The notes beneath the pieces are model-generated. The model searched no databases and was not told where the DNA came from. It saw nothing but the letters and a program-made list of their open reading frames with translations. The translations under genes and the position numbers were made by a program. Positions 1 to 8,336 of a DNA stretch of 64,000 nucleotides are shown here, one piece after another. This DNA is from an uncultured Gammaproteobacteria bacterium (GTDB lineage: Bacteria; Pseudomonadota; Gammaproteobacteria; PS1; Pseudothioglobaceae), in the NCBI GenBank assembly GCA_902509905.1, contig CABWZI010000002.1:1-64000 (forward strand). Reading direction: 5' to 3'. How positions within the stretch are numbered: the stretch's first letter is position 1; each line of letters begins with the position of its first letter.

Positions 1-16
1 AATCTCTTTCTGACAT
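1..16 (-). CDS. dnaJ: DnaJ co-chaperone, N-terminal fragment cut by the window edge
   Basis: Only the first five codons are present, read leftward off the window: an ATG at 16 followed by codons for S, E, R and D. This matches the usual DnaJ start (MxKRDYYEVLG). A purine-rich AAGGGAAAT lies directly upstream, and dnaK is the previous gene on the same strand, the standard dnaK-dnaJ order. DnaJ would deliver substrates to DnaK and stimulate its ATPase. The call rests on position plus five residues. Confidence 0.75.
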
Positions 17-33
17 ATTTCCCTTAAAATATT

Positions 34-64
34 AAACCTCTCTTGTTCAAGACAAGAGAGGTTT
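34..64 (-). terminator. Hairpin between dnaK and dnaJ, partial terminator or mRNA-stability element
   Basis: A perfect 12-bp inverted repeat has arms AAACCTCTCTTG and CAAGAGAGGTTT with a 7-nt loop. On the minus strand it is followed by an interrupted T-rich tail (TTTAATATTTT), so it may terminate only partly between dnaK and dnaJ. The opposite strand has a better T run, but no plus-strand gene ends here. Confidence 0.65.
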
Positions 65-87
65 TTTAAATCAGCAAATAAAGCTAC

Positions 88-1998
88 TTACTTTTCTTCT
101 TTTACCTCTTCGAAGTCAGCATCTACAACATCTTCACCTGTATCTGCATTGCCCGCTTCAGTGGAACCTTCTGTACCAGCTTTTTCCTGTGCTTTCTGGG
201 CCAGAACTTGCGCTTTTTCACTTAGATTTTGCACTTTAGCATCGATGGCTTCTTTATCGTCACCCTTAATGCTTTCTTCTAACTCAGTAACAGCTCCTTC
301 GATAGCAGTTTTTTCATCTTCGGAGATTTCGTCTTTTAACTCTTCAAGCGATTGCTTTGTAGAGTGAACAAGAGAGTCGGCCATGTTTCTAGATGAGACA
401 AGCTCTTGGAACTTCTTATCTTCATCTGCATGAGCTTCTGCATCTTTAATCATTTTGTCAACCTCTTCATCTGATAGTCCACTAGATGATTTAATAGTGA
501 TAGATTGCTCCTTGCCAGTATTTTTATCCTTGGCAGAGACATTCAAGATACCATCTGAATCTAAGTCCAGTGTTACTTCAATCTGAGGTTGGCCTTTTGG
601 AGCCGGTGCAATACCTTCTAGGTTGAACTGTCCAAGAGACTTGTTTGCACTAGCGACGTCACGTTCACCTTGGAGAACGTGAACTGTAACAGCAGACTGA
701 TTGTCTGCAGCAGTTGAGAAAATTTGCGACTGGTTCGTTGGAATAGTTGTATTTTTCTCAATAAGCTTTGTCATCACACCACCCATAGTTTCAATTCCAA
801 GAGATAAAGGTGTTACGTCAAGTAGCAATACATCTTTTACATCACCACCAAGAACACCAGCTTGGATAGCTGCACCCATAGAAACTGCCTCGTCAGGGTT
901 TAAATCTTTCTTAGGCTCTTTTCCAAAGAAGTCTTTAACCATTTGCTGAACTTTTGGCATTCTAGTTTGGCCACCTACGAGAATAATTTCATCAACATCT
1001 CCACTTGATAGCCCTGCATCCTTAAGAGCAGTTTTACATGGATCGATAGAGCGCTTCAAAAGATCTGCTACGAGTGACTCTAACTTAGATCGTGTCATTT
1101 TAATATTAAGATGTTTCGGGCCAGAGGCATCAGCAGTAATATAAGGCAAACTAATTTCAGTCTGCTCAGAGGATGAAAGCTCAATTTTTGCCTTTTCTGC
1201 AGCTTCCTTGAGTCTCTGAAGAGCCATAGCATCATTTGCTAGGTCAAGACCTTGTTCTTTTTTAAATTCATCAACCAAGAAGTTAATAATTCTTTGATCA
1301 AAATCTTCACCACCCAGGAATGTATCACCATTAGTAGATAGGACTTCAAAATGCTTTTCTCCATCAATATCCTCCATCTCAATGATAGAGACATCAAATG
1401 TACCTCCACCTAAGTCATAGACAGCAACCTTCTTGTCACCAGTTGTTTTGTCGACCCCATAGGCCAGAGCAGCAGCAGTTGGCTCATTGATGATTCTTTT
1501 AACATCTAGACCAGCGATTTTTCCAGCATCTTTTGTTGCTTGACGCTGAGAATCATTGAAGTAGGCGGGCACTGTAATGACGGCTTCAGTAACTTCACTT
1601 CCCAGGTAATCTTCTGCAGTTTGCTTCATTTTTTGGATAACCCTTGCAGAAATTTCAGGTGCAGCCATTTTTTTACCTTTGACCTCAACCCATGCATCAC
1701 CATTTTTAGCTTTAATAATTTTATATGGAACCAAGTCGATATCTTTTTGGACAGCCTCCTCTTCGAAGCGGCGACCAATTAGACGCTTAATAGCATATAG
1801 TGTGTTTTCAGGATTAGTTACAGCCTGTCTTTTTGCTGGTTGGCCCACCAAGATCTCATCAGAATCTTTCGGGTAAGCAATAATTGACGGTGTAGTTCTG
1901 GCTCCTTCAGAATTTTCAATGATTTTAGCAACACCACCATCCATCACAGCGACGCATGAATTTGTTGTCCCTAAATCAATTCCAATCATTTTAGACAT
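88..1998 (-). CDS. dnaK: Chaperone protein DnaK (Hsp70)
   Basis: This is the ATP-dependent cytosolic Hsp70 chaperone, which folds nascent and stress-damaged proteins together with DnaJ and GrpE. The 636-residue product has the Hsp70 signatures in order: [14 protein letters not shown] at the N-terminus, [11 protein letters not shown] near residue 195, a VGGQTRMP-type motif, and the linker [15 protein letters not shown]. It ends in an EEVKEEK tail, typical of proteobacterial DnaK. The ATG at 1998 is chosen because AAGGAG precedes it at normal spacing; a 20-residue longer frame would start inside the predicted sigma-32 promoter. dnaJ follows; grpE is not adjacent upstream, where coaD lies. Confidence 0.98.
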   Translation of the reverse strand: MSKMIGIDLGTTNSCVAVMDGGVAKIIENSEGARTTPSIIAYPKDSDEILVGQPAKRQAVTNPENTLYAIKRLIGRRFEEEAVQKDIDLVPYKIIKAKNGDAWVEVKGKKMAAPEISARVIQKMKQTAEDYLGSEVTEAVITVPAYFNDSQRQATKDAGKIAGLDVKRIINEPTAAALAYGVDKTTGDKKVAVYDLGGGTFDVSIIEMEDIDGEKHFEVLSTNGDTFLGGEDFDQRIINFLVDEFKKEQGLDLANDAMALQRLKEAAEKAKIELSSSEQTEISLPYITADASGPKHLNIKMTRSKLESLVADLLKRSIDPCKTALKDAGLSSGDVDEIILVGGQTRMPKVQQMVKDFFGKEPKKDLNPDEAVSMGAAIQAGVLGGDVKDVLLLDVTPLSLGIETMGGVMTKLIEKNTTIPTNQSQIFSTAADNQSAVTVHVLQGERDVASANKSLGQFNLEGIAPAPKGQPQIEVTLDLDSDGILNVSAKDKNTGKEQSITIKSSSGLSDEEVDKMIKDAEAHADEDKKFQELVSSRNMADSLVHSTKQSLEELKDEISEDEKTAIEGAVTELEESIKGDDKEAIDAKVQNLSEKAQVLAQKAQEKAGTEGSTEAGNADTGEDVVDADFEEVKEEK

Positions 1999-2031
1999 TT
2001 CATTTACTCCTTGTTTTTTTGTATAAACCCT

Positions 2032-2059
2032 ATTTAGGGATACAAAATCCAATTTCAAG
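2032..2059 (-). promoter_or_regulatory. Sigma-32-type heat-shock promoter of dnaK
   Basis: Read on the minus strand, CTTGAAA (2059-2053), a 13-nt spacer and CCCTAAAT (2039-2032) match the RpoH consensus (CTTGAAA, about 13-15 nt, CCCCATNT) except for one or two bases in the -10. It lies 33-61 bases upstream of the dnaK ATG. The rpoH gene is not in the window. Confidence 0.7.
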
Positions 2060-2071
2060 GTAATAATGAAA

Positions 2072-2554
2072 TTATTTTTTTGCTATATCTAGAAGAATTT
2101 TTTTAACTTCACTAGGCACAAAAGGGCTAATATCACCTCCAAGAAGGAGAATTTCTCGAACTAGAGATGAGGAAATGTTGGCAAATTCTTCGGAGGGGGT
2201 CATAAATAAGGTCTCAATTTCAGAATTCAGACGTTTATTCATTCCACTTAATTGAAACTCGTACTCAAAATCAGATACAGCCCTTAACCCCCTGATGATA
2301 ATTTGTACGTTGTGTTCTTTGGCAAAATCAACCAATAGTGAGTTAAAGCTAAGGACTTTGGTGTTTTTGAGAGAACTGATTGAGTTTTCGGCAGCACTAA
2401 CTCTTTCTTCTATAGATAGAAAACTAGATTTGCTAGAATTTTGTGTTATTGCAATAATGACCTCATCAAAAAGTTTAGAGGCTCTCTTTATAAGGTCAAT
2501 GTGCCCATTTGTTATGGGGTCAAATGATCCAGGGTAAATTGCAATTTTTTTCAT
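2072..2554 (-). CDS. coaD: Phosphopantetheine adenylyltransferase
   Basis: CoaD transfers AMP from ATP to 4'-phosphopantetheine to form dephospho-CoA, the penultimate step of coenzyme A synthesis in the cytosol. The 160-residue protein has the nucleotidyltransferase T/HxGH motif within [12 protein letters not shown] at the N-terminus, [12 protein letters not shown] in the middle and the ISSSLVREI version of the ISSTxxR motif. An in-frame ATG at 2578 would add eight residues, but it lies inside rsmD; 2554 fits the family N-terminus ([13 protein letters not shown]). The start follows the rsmD stop by two bases, so translational coupling is likely. The rsmD-coaD order is common in gammaproteobacteria. 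Confidence 0.97.
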   Translation of the reverse strand: MKKIAIYPGSFDPITNGHIDLIKRASKLFDEVIIAITQNSSKSSFLSIEERVSAAENSISSLKNTKVLSFNSLLVDFAKEHNVQIIIRGLRAVSDFEYEFQLSGMNKRLNSEIETLFMTPSEEFANISSSLVREILLLGGDISPFVPSEVKKILLDIAKK

Positions 2555-2556
2555 AG

Positions 2557-3126
2557 TTAATCCAAGCTTATCAGACAATAATATACATTCCCTGATTTTT
2601 TTTGTTTTTCAATCTTACAATTATACTTAATGTTTGAATTTAAGAACTCTAGGTCTATCTCAAACTCTGACTCAACGTAAATTTTACTTTTTGAATCTAC
2701 AAGATTCTGCTTCGAGATTAAAGACAATGTTATAGGAATTAATTCTTGGTTAAAGGGAGGGTCTAAGAAAACATAATCAAAAGGTTGAAGTTGTTCTTTT
2801 TCAAGATATTTAAGTGAATCTTGGTTGATTAGGTCGTAACGATCAGACTTTAAAAGTTTTAGATTAAAATCGAGTGTTCTATGAGTGTTGAAGTCCTTTT
2901 CAATAAAGCATACCTTTCCAGAACCTCTCGAGATTGCCTCAATACCCAGAGCTCCAGTTCCAGCAAATGGGTCTAGAATAGTTTTGTTATGAATCTCAAA
3001 CTGAAGCCAATTAAATAATGTTTCCCTAGCTTTGCCTGAAGTAGGTCGAAGTCCATCAGAGTCTTTAAAGTAAAATTTTCTTCCTTTCAGACTTCCCGAT
3101 ATAATTCTAAAGGTGTTTGTTTTAAT
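2557..3126 (-). CDS. rsmD: 16S rRNA (guanine966-N2)-methyltransferase RsmD, non-canonical start
   Basis: RsmD methylates G966 of 16S rRNA during 30S assembly using S-adenosylmethionine. A frame of about 189 codons, read by hand on the minus strand, contains RIISGSLKGRKF, LRPTSGKARETLFNWL, the SAM-binding DPFAGTGALGIEA and the catalytic DPPF, and ends VYYCLISLD before a TAA two bases from coaD. Length fits the family (about 198 in E. coli). The frame is open only up to an in-frame TAA at 3168-3166, and between that stop and the conserved region there is no ATG, GTG or TTG. ATT at 3126, five bases after a GGA, is the best candidate and the one used here; an assembly indel could also have hidden the true start. 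Confidence 0.9.
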   Translation of the reverse strand: MKTNTFRIISGSLKGRKFYFKDSDGLRPTSGKARETLFNWLQFEIHNKTILDPFAGTGALGIEAISRGSGKVCFIEKDFNTHRTLDFNLKLLKSDRYDLINQDSLKYLEKEQLQPFDYVFLDPPFNQELIPITLSLISKQNLVDSKSKIYVESEFEIDLEFLNSNIKYNCKIEKQKKSGNVYYCLISLD

Positions 3127-3158
3127 AGTTTTCCAATCAGTTTGAATGCAAGATAATA

Positions 3159-4178
3159 TTATATTTTAAATATTTTCGATCTCCAGCCACTATTTAATGA
3201 AGTTGAGTCACTGCCTCTTATAAATTTAACAAGGTTTTTAGATGTGCAGATTAATTCATTAGGTAAATTATGTTCGATTGAAAGATTAGTAATTTGTTCT
3301 TTCAACTCATTTTTTCTTATGAGCTCATGTTCTGATAGTGGTTTTGGTTTCTTAATTAGGTTTAAATCCTTTAAATCTGGCTTATTCTTCTTTATGAAAC
3401 TTTCAAATTGATTCCATTCATTAGAAGAAAAATTTATATTTCCAGTTGCATAGTTGATAATTTTTTCATCAGACATAATCCATTTGCGAGGCTTGTTTTT
3501 TTTCTTGGCTATTGATTCACGCCATATAATTAAGTTGATTGCCATATCTAGTTGTTTCTTAGAGATTTTCGAAATACCTTTTGTTTTTTTTATAATTTGT
3601 TTGAGATTGGGAATGTAGGTTTCTTTTTTTAATAAAAATTGACAATCTTCCTCAACCCATTCTAGCTTTCCATGCTCAATAAGCTCTTTAGAAAGCTTAT
3701 CAAAGATTGGTATTAAATATTTAACATCATCAATTGCATACTGCAAAACATCAGTTGGCAGTGGACGTTTTTTCCAATCAAATCTTGTAAATTTTTTTTC
3801 CAATCGAACATCTTCAAGAGATTCGGTAAGACTTTGATAAGAGATTTGCAATGGATAATTAAGAAAAGAGGCAGCAATTTGAGTATCAAAGACTGCGCTT
3901 GGAATTCGATTAGATAATGAATAGAGAGCTTCTATATCCTGTCTAGCAGAGTGAACAATCCACTTAGTTTTTTTGCCATAAAGTTTGACGAATAAAGGAT
4001 CAAGATTATCTAGTGACAGTACATCAATACATTCCAGTTTATCTTTCGTAGCAATCTGAATCAAGCATAACTCAGGTAAATAAGAATCAACTCTTCTAAA
4101 TTCGGTATCAATAGCAAGTAGAGTTTCATCTTTAATATGATCTAAGTAAAGGCTAAGCTGAATATCGGTTTCTATCAA
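3159..4178 (-). CDS. rnd: Ribonuclease D
   Basis: This 3'-5' exoribonuclease trims tRNA precursors and other stable RNAs. The 339-residue protein starts with a DEDDy exonuclease domain: AIDTEFRR (Exo I), WIVHSARQDIEAL (Exo II) and LQYAIDDVKYLIPI (Exo III with the catalytic Tyr and Asp). A helical HRDC-type region follows from about residue 205. It is slightly shorter than E. coli RNase D (375). It is the first gene of the minus-strand run leading to rsmD and coaD and is divergent from ntrY. Confidence 0.93.
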   Translation of the reverse strand: MIETDIQLSLYLDHIKDETLLAIDTEFRRVDSYLPELCLIQIATKDKLECIDVLSLDNLDPLFVKLYGKKTKWIVHSARQDIEALYSLSNRIPSAVFDTQIAASFLNYPLQISYQSLTESLEDVRLEKKFTRFDWKKRPLPTDVLQYAIDDVKYLIPIFDKLSKELIEHGKLEWVEEDCQFLLKKETYIPNLKQIIKKTKGISKISKKQLDMAINLIIWRESIAKKKNKPRKWIMSDEKIINYATGNINFSSNEWNQFESFIKKNKPDLKDLNLIKKPKPLSEHELIRKNELKEQITNLSIEHNLPNELICTSKNLVKFIRGSDSTSLNSGWRSKIFKI

Positions 4179-4281
4179 AAGATTTAAAATGTTGTATTGT
4201 TGTATTTTATCAACAACTTGTGTTAGAAATAATGCATTTATGAGATAATCGAAATACTTTAATTTTTGGTTAACAAAATTT

Positions 4282-6360
4282 ATGTTGCTTAATCAGGCTT
4301 TTTCATTGAAAGAAGCTCCCCGTGCTTTATTTTGGATAGGCGTTTTCTTAATTTCATTTTTTGGGATGTTCTACCTTGGCCTCAATCCAGAATTAATTGA
4401 GAAATGGTATCTAGTTTTAGTTTTATTCAATGTGATTATGAGTGGCGTTGCCATTTTCTACATCACACTCTCAATGAAAAAATTAAAACAAAATACTGAG
4501 GAGGGTGTGATTGGCTCAAGATTTACCTGGTCTTTTATAAGGATTGTTCCAGTTTTAGTTTTGCTTCCAGTTCTCTCTTTCTACCTTTTTTCATTTGGCT
4601 CAATAAGAGATAACCTTCAGATTGCGGAGGAGCAGTTTGATGAGTTTAATTTGAAGGTTGGTGGTGAAGTAGATGAGCTCTATCGTAATACAAATAATAT
4701 TGCAATTAAGTACTTTGAGGATCGTATTCGAAATATTGCCAAACTAGTAAATTATTTTGATGCACCTCGAGCCTCTAATGAAAAAATGCAAACTGTTTTA
4801 AGTCTTTTAACCACTGATTTTTGGGCATGTGAGCTTAAGCTTTATGATAGTGAGATGAATTTAGCTGCATCAAGTAAACGTATGGATTCCAATTGTTCGG
4901 CAGATGGATTTACAGCATCGACGGATGAGTTTACCTTAATCGCTCACTTCGCACCTGACATTAATATTGAGAGCCTAACTTCAAGAATGACACGTTTTCG
5001 AGATGCTGCAAAAGATGCTGAATTGACACTGAACTCATCAATCATTAAAACTCGATTTTTGATCGACTTCACGTCAACCATTTTGTTGGCAATTTTGAGC
5101 GCATTATTAATTGTTTTAAGAATGATTGATCAGCTCATGAGGCCGATGCACAACTTATCTATAGCTACAAGAGAGATCTCTTCCGGTAACTATGACGTAG
5201 AGATTGAGCGAGATCCTAAGCACAAAGATATGCATGATCTCATTGTACACTTCAATGAAATGAGTAGAAGAATTAAGCTTTCTAGAGAGGGCCTGGATAC
5301 TCATAATTTATATTTAGAAACAATTCTTCAATATTCCTTTGGAGTTATTGCACTCAATGAAAAAAAGAAAATACAGATCATTAACCCAGTAATTGGGAAA
5401 ATGCTCCAAATAGATGATGTCTTGAAATATACTTCTGAGCCTTATGATGCAATTGTTAAGGATTATCCAAATCTTAGTCCTCTCTTTGATTATGTCGAAG
5501 GAAAGATCGAAAGTGACTCTCTAGAATGGAATCAAGAAATTGAATTATCACTCAATGATAGAAATCGTCTTCTTTATTGCCAAGGAGCTTTTCTTGATAT
5601 TGAAAAAAAATCTCTTGGTTATGTGATTATTATTAATGACATTTCTAAGCTTAACAGAGCTCAAAAGAAGGCGGCTTGGGGTGAGGTCGCTGTTCGCATG
5701 GCACACGAAATTAAAAACCCACTGACGCCAATTTTATTGTCTGCTCAGAGGCTTCGTAATTTATTTTTAGATAAGCTAGATGAAAAAGATTCTCAAGTTA
5801 TTGATAAAACTACTCAAACCATAATTGATCAAGTTGCATCTATGGATTCAATGGTGAGCGCTTTTGCAGATTACGCAAATACACCAGAAATTAGAAAAAC
5901 CTTGTCCTCTTTAAATACTTTAATTAATAAGTCGGCCTCTCTTTATGATAACCACGATGATGTTAGAGTGGACCTTGATTTAAGTGGTGATTTACCAAAA
6001 ATTCAGCTTGACCAAGATGCAATCTCAAGAGTACTCATTAATCTTATTAAAAATGCAATAGAAGCTAAGAAGGATTCTTCAACTCTTAATATCAAAATCA
6101 AAACACTTTTGAAATCTAAAGATGGATTGGTTCAAATAATAATTATTGATGATGGTAATGGATTTCCTGAGGAAATTATTGATCATGTATTTGAACCCTA
6201 TATCACAACTAAAGAGAAGAGTGGTGGCTTGGGTCTCGCCATTGTTCAAAATATTATTGAGCAGCATGATGGCCAAATATTTGCAAGCAATATCAAGCCT
6301 CATGGTGCAAGAATCACTATTGAATTGAGTATAATCGAATTTTTAAAGGGGGATAAGTGA
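4282..6360 (+). CDS. ntrY: NtrY-type sensor histidine kinase
   Basis: This membrane-bound histidine kinase pairs with the downstream NtrX. NtrY/NtrX systems elsewhere sense nitrogen, redox or envelope state; the signal here is unknown. Hydrophobic segments lie near residues 16-36, 44-65 and 88-106, then an extracytoplasmic region of about 150 residues, another membrane segment near 265-285, a HAMP region, a PAS-like domain (about 345-445), and the kinase core with RMAHEIKNPLTP (phospho-acceptor H475) and ATP-binding motifs NLIKNAIEA, DDGNGFPEE and SGGLGLAIVQNI. The domain order and the TrkA/TrkH neighbours match NtrY. The gene overlaps ntrX by four bases (GTGA). Confidence 0.93.
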   Translation: MLLNQAFSLKEAPRALFWIGVFLISFFGMFYLGLNPELIEKWYLVLVLFNVIMSGVAIFYITLSMKKLKQNTEEGVIGSRFTWSFIRIVPVLVLLPVLSFYLFSFGSIRDNLQIAEEQFDEFNLKVGGEVDELYRNTNNIAIKYFEDRIRNIAKLVNYFDAPRASNEKMQTVLSLLTTDFWACELKLYDSEMNLAASSKRMDSNCSADGFTASTDEFTLIAHFAPDINIESLTSRMTRFRDAAKDAELTLNSSIIKTRFLIDFTSTILLAILSALLIVLRMIDQLMRPMHNLSIATREISSGNYDVEIERDPKHKDMHDLIVHFNEMSRRIKLSREGLDTHNLYLETILQYSFGVIALNEKKKIQIINPVIGKMLQIDDVLKYTSEPYDAIVKDYPNLSPLFDYVEGKIESDSLEWNQEIELSLNDRNRLLYCQGAFLDIEKKSLGYVIIINDISKLNRAQKKAAWGEVAVRMAHEIKNPLTPILLSAQRLRNLFLDKLDEKDSQVIDKTTQTIIDQVASMDSMVSAFADYANTPEIRKTLSSLNTLINKSASLYDNHDDVRVDLDLSGDLPKIQLDQDAISRVLINLIKNAIEAKKDSSTLNIKIKTLLKSKDGLVQIIIIDDGNGFPEEIIDHVFEPYITTKEKSGGLGLAIVQNIIEQHDGQIFASNIKPHGARITIELSIIEFLKGDK

Positions 6361-6932
6361 CTGAAGAGCAGACATTTGGGAAAATCTTGATCATTGATGA
6401 TGAGAAAGATAATACTGAGATTATTAAAGATATTCTCGAGGATGTTAACTATTCAACTATGCTTGCTAGAAGTGCTGCAGAAGCCAAAGTTGTTTTAGCG
6501 GCAAATCATTTTGATTTGATTCTTATGGATGTTTGGATGCCTGGACAAGACGGAATTTCCTTATTGTCAGAGTGGTATTCTGAAGGTTTTGATACACCAG
6601 TTGTTATGATGTCTGGTCATGCTGAGCCAAGTGATATAGTTAAGGCTATGAAGTTGGGTGCAGTTGACTTTTTAAAAAAACCTTTGCACGACTTTCTACC
6701 TATTTTAAGAAATATAATGACTCCTGATAAGTCTGAGCAAGAAATCCAGCATGTTAGTGGAATCAACTATTCTTTAAAACTAAAAGAGGCTAGAAATATT
6801 TTTGAGAGTCAATACTTGCTTCATCACCTAGCTACTAATGATAACAATATAGCTGTTGTTGCAGAGATTGCTGGCCTAGAGAGAACAACACTCTATAGAA
6901 AGCTTAAAGATTTAGGGATAGATAAAAAATGA
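6357..6932 (+). CDS. ntrX: NtrX-like response regulator lacking the AAA+ sigma-54 domain
   Basis: This is the cytosolic DNA-binding partner of NtrY. The 191-residue protein has a complete receiver domain (about 8-120: acidic pair D14/D15, phospho-acceptor D58 in LILMDVWMP, conserved Lys in FLKKPL) and then, after a short linker, a Fis-type helix-turn-helix (about 140-190: ARNIFESQYLLHHLA, EIAGLERTTLYRKLKDLGI). Typical NtrX proteins are about 450 residues with a central AAA+ ATPase that drives sigma-54 RNA polymerase. That domain is absent without any stop or frameshift, so this protein cannot open sigma-54 promoters and should act as a simple activator or repressor. The start is GTG, overlapping the ntrY stop. 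Confidence 0.9.
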   Translation: MTEEQTFGKILIIDDEKDNTEIIKDILEDVNYSTMLARSAAEAKVVLAANHFDLILMDVWMPGQDGISLLSEWYSEGFDTPVVMMSGHAEPSDIVKAMKLGAVDFLKKPLHDFLPILRNIMTPDKSEQEIQHVSGINYSLKLKEARNIFESQYLLHHLATNDNNIAVVAEIAGLERTTLYRKLKDLGIDKK

Positions 6933-8299
6933 AAATACTCATTTTAGGTGCTGGCCAGGTTGGCTCTACCTTAGCAAGGTATCTCTGCTCAGATGATGAT
7001 AACGACATCACTATTGTTGACCAGAAAGAAGAGATGCTCTCACCACTTCAAAAGCACTTAGATATCAAAACAGTTATTGGTTATGGTGCATATCCAAGTG
7101 TTTTAGAAAAAGCAGGAATTAAGTCCATGGATATGGTTATTGCTGTTATGAATTCTGATGAGAGAAATATGGTGGCATGCCGAATGGCCCATACTTTGTA
7201 TCATGTTGAGAAAAAAATTGCAAGAATTAGAACAACTGAGTACCTCTTAAGACCAGAAATTTTTTCAAATGACGCACTACCAATTGATTTCTTAATTACA
7301 CCTGAGAACCTAATTACAGAGTACATTCAAGGCATTGTCGATGAGCCAGGAGCATCTCAAGTGTTTGACTTTGAGAATGGCCTAGTGCAGCTAGTTGAGA
7401 CTCGTGCTTTTATTGGAACTCCAATTGTGAATAGACCTATTAAAGAGCTCCAAGAGCACATGCCAGACGTAAAAATACGCATTGTCAGTCTTTACAGGAA
7501 TGAAAGAGCAATTCCTGCAAAAAGTGATACCGTAATCAGAGAGGGTGATCATGTTTATTTTCTTGCAAAGAAAAATGATATTTCAAGAGCCCTTAAGGAG
7601 TTCAGAAGGGCAGAAAACACTTATCAAAAAATCTTTATTGCGGGCGGAGGTAGTGTTGGTTTAAATGTAGCAAAGCTTCTTGAAGAGAGCCACAATCTGA
7701 GGATTATTGAGCTTAATGAGAATAGAGCTAAATATCTCAGTGAGGAGCTTAACAATACGCTTGTACTTCAAGGTAATGCTTCTGATGAGGATTTATTGAA
7801 AGAAGAGGGTATTGAAAATACTGATTTATTCTTAGCTTTGACAGACTCTGATGAAGTGAATGTTATTGTTTCAATTCTTGCAAAACGTTTAGGCGCTCAT
7901 AAAACCATCGCACTAGTCAAAAGGGATGTTTATGCAAACCTTGCAGAGCAGAGTGGAGATGTTGACATTATTGTCTCCCCAGATCAGATAACTGTGAGTG
8001 GGATTTTGTCTCACCTTAGGAAAGGCGACTTTATGCAAGTTCATTCTTTGCAGCATGGCAAGTCTGAAGCTATAGAAATTGTTGTTCATGGTAACGAAAA
8101 TACGTCTCAAGTTGTTGGTGTATGTGTAAAGGATCTTCCATTGCCAGAAGGAGTTGTTGTCGGCGCAATAGTTCGAGATGAAGAGTTATTGATGGGATCA
8201 AAAAAATTAGTCATTGAGAGTGGTGACCACGTTTTAATGGTTCTTATTGATGTAGGCAAAATTCATGAAGTCGAAGCTTTGTTTTTAGAGAATGAATGA
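6929..8299 (+). CDS. trkA: Trk potassium uptake protein TrkA
   Basis: TrkA is the cytoplasmic NAD(H)/nucleotide-binding regulatory ring of the Trk K+ uptake system and gates the TrkH channel. The 456-residue protein is a tandem duplication of RCK units. The first Rossmann motif is ILGAGQVGSTLARYL at residue 3 and the second is IAGGGSVGLNVAKLL near 235; each is followed by an RCK-C domain. The length matches E. coli TrkA (458). The ATG overlaps the ntrX stop, so it is co-transcribed with ntrYX, and trkH follows after 37 bases. Confidence 0.96.
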   Translation: MKILILGAGQVGSTLARYLCSDDDNDITIVDQKEEMLSPLQKHLDIKTVIGYGAYPSVLEKAGIKSMDMVIAVMNSDERNMVACRMAHTLYHVEKKIARIRTTEYLLRPEIFSNDALPIDFLITPENLITEYIQGIVDEPGASQVFDFENGLVQLVETRAFIGTPIVNRPIKELQEHMPDVKIRIVSLYRNERAIPAKSDTVIREGDHVYFLAKKNDISRALKEFRRAENTYQKIFIAGGGSVGLNVAKLLEESHNLRIIELNENRAKYLSEELNNTLVLQGNASDEDLLKEEGIENTDLFLALTDSDEVNVIVSILAKRLGAHKTIALVKRDVYANLAEQSGDVDIIVSPDQITVSGILSHLRKGDFMQVHSLQHGKSEAIEIVVHGNENTSQVVGVCVKDLPLPEGVVVGAIVRDEELLMGSKKLVIESGDHVLMVLIDVGKIHEVEALFLENE

Positions 8300-8336
8300 T
8301 AATTTAATTAGCCCTTCAATCAAGGTAGAAATTTAA

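Noticed and set aside
1999-2058. A 20-residue longer start for DnaK
   Set aside because: It would begin inside the sigma-32-type promoter, and the ATG at 1998 has a proper AAGGAG and the family N-terminus.
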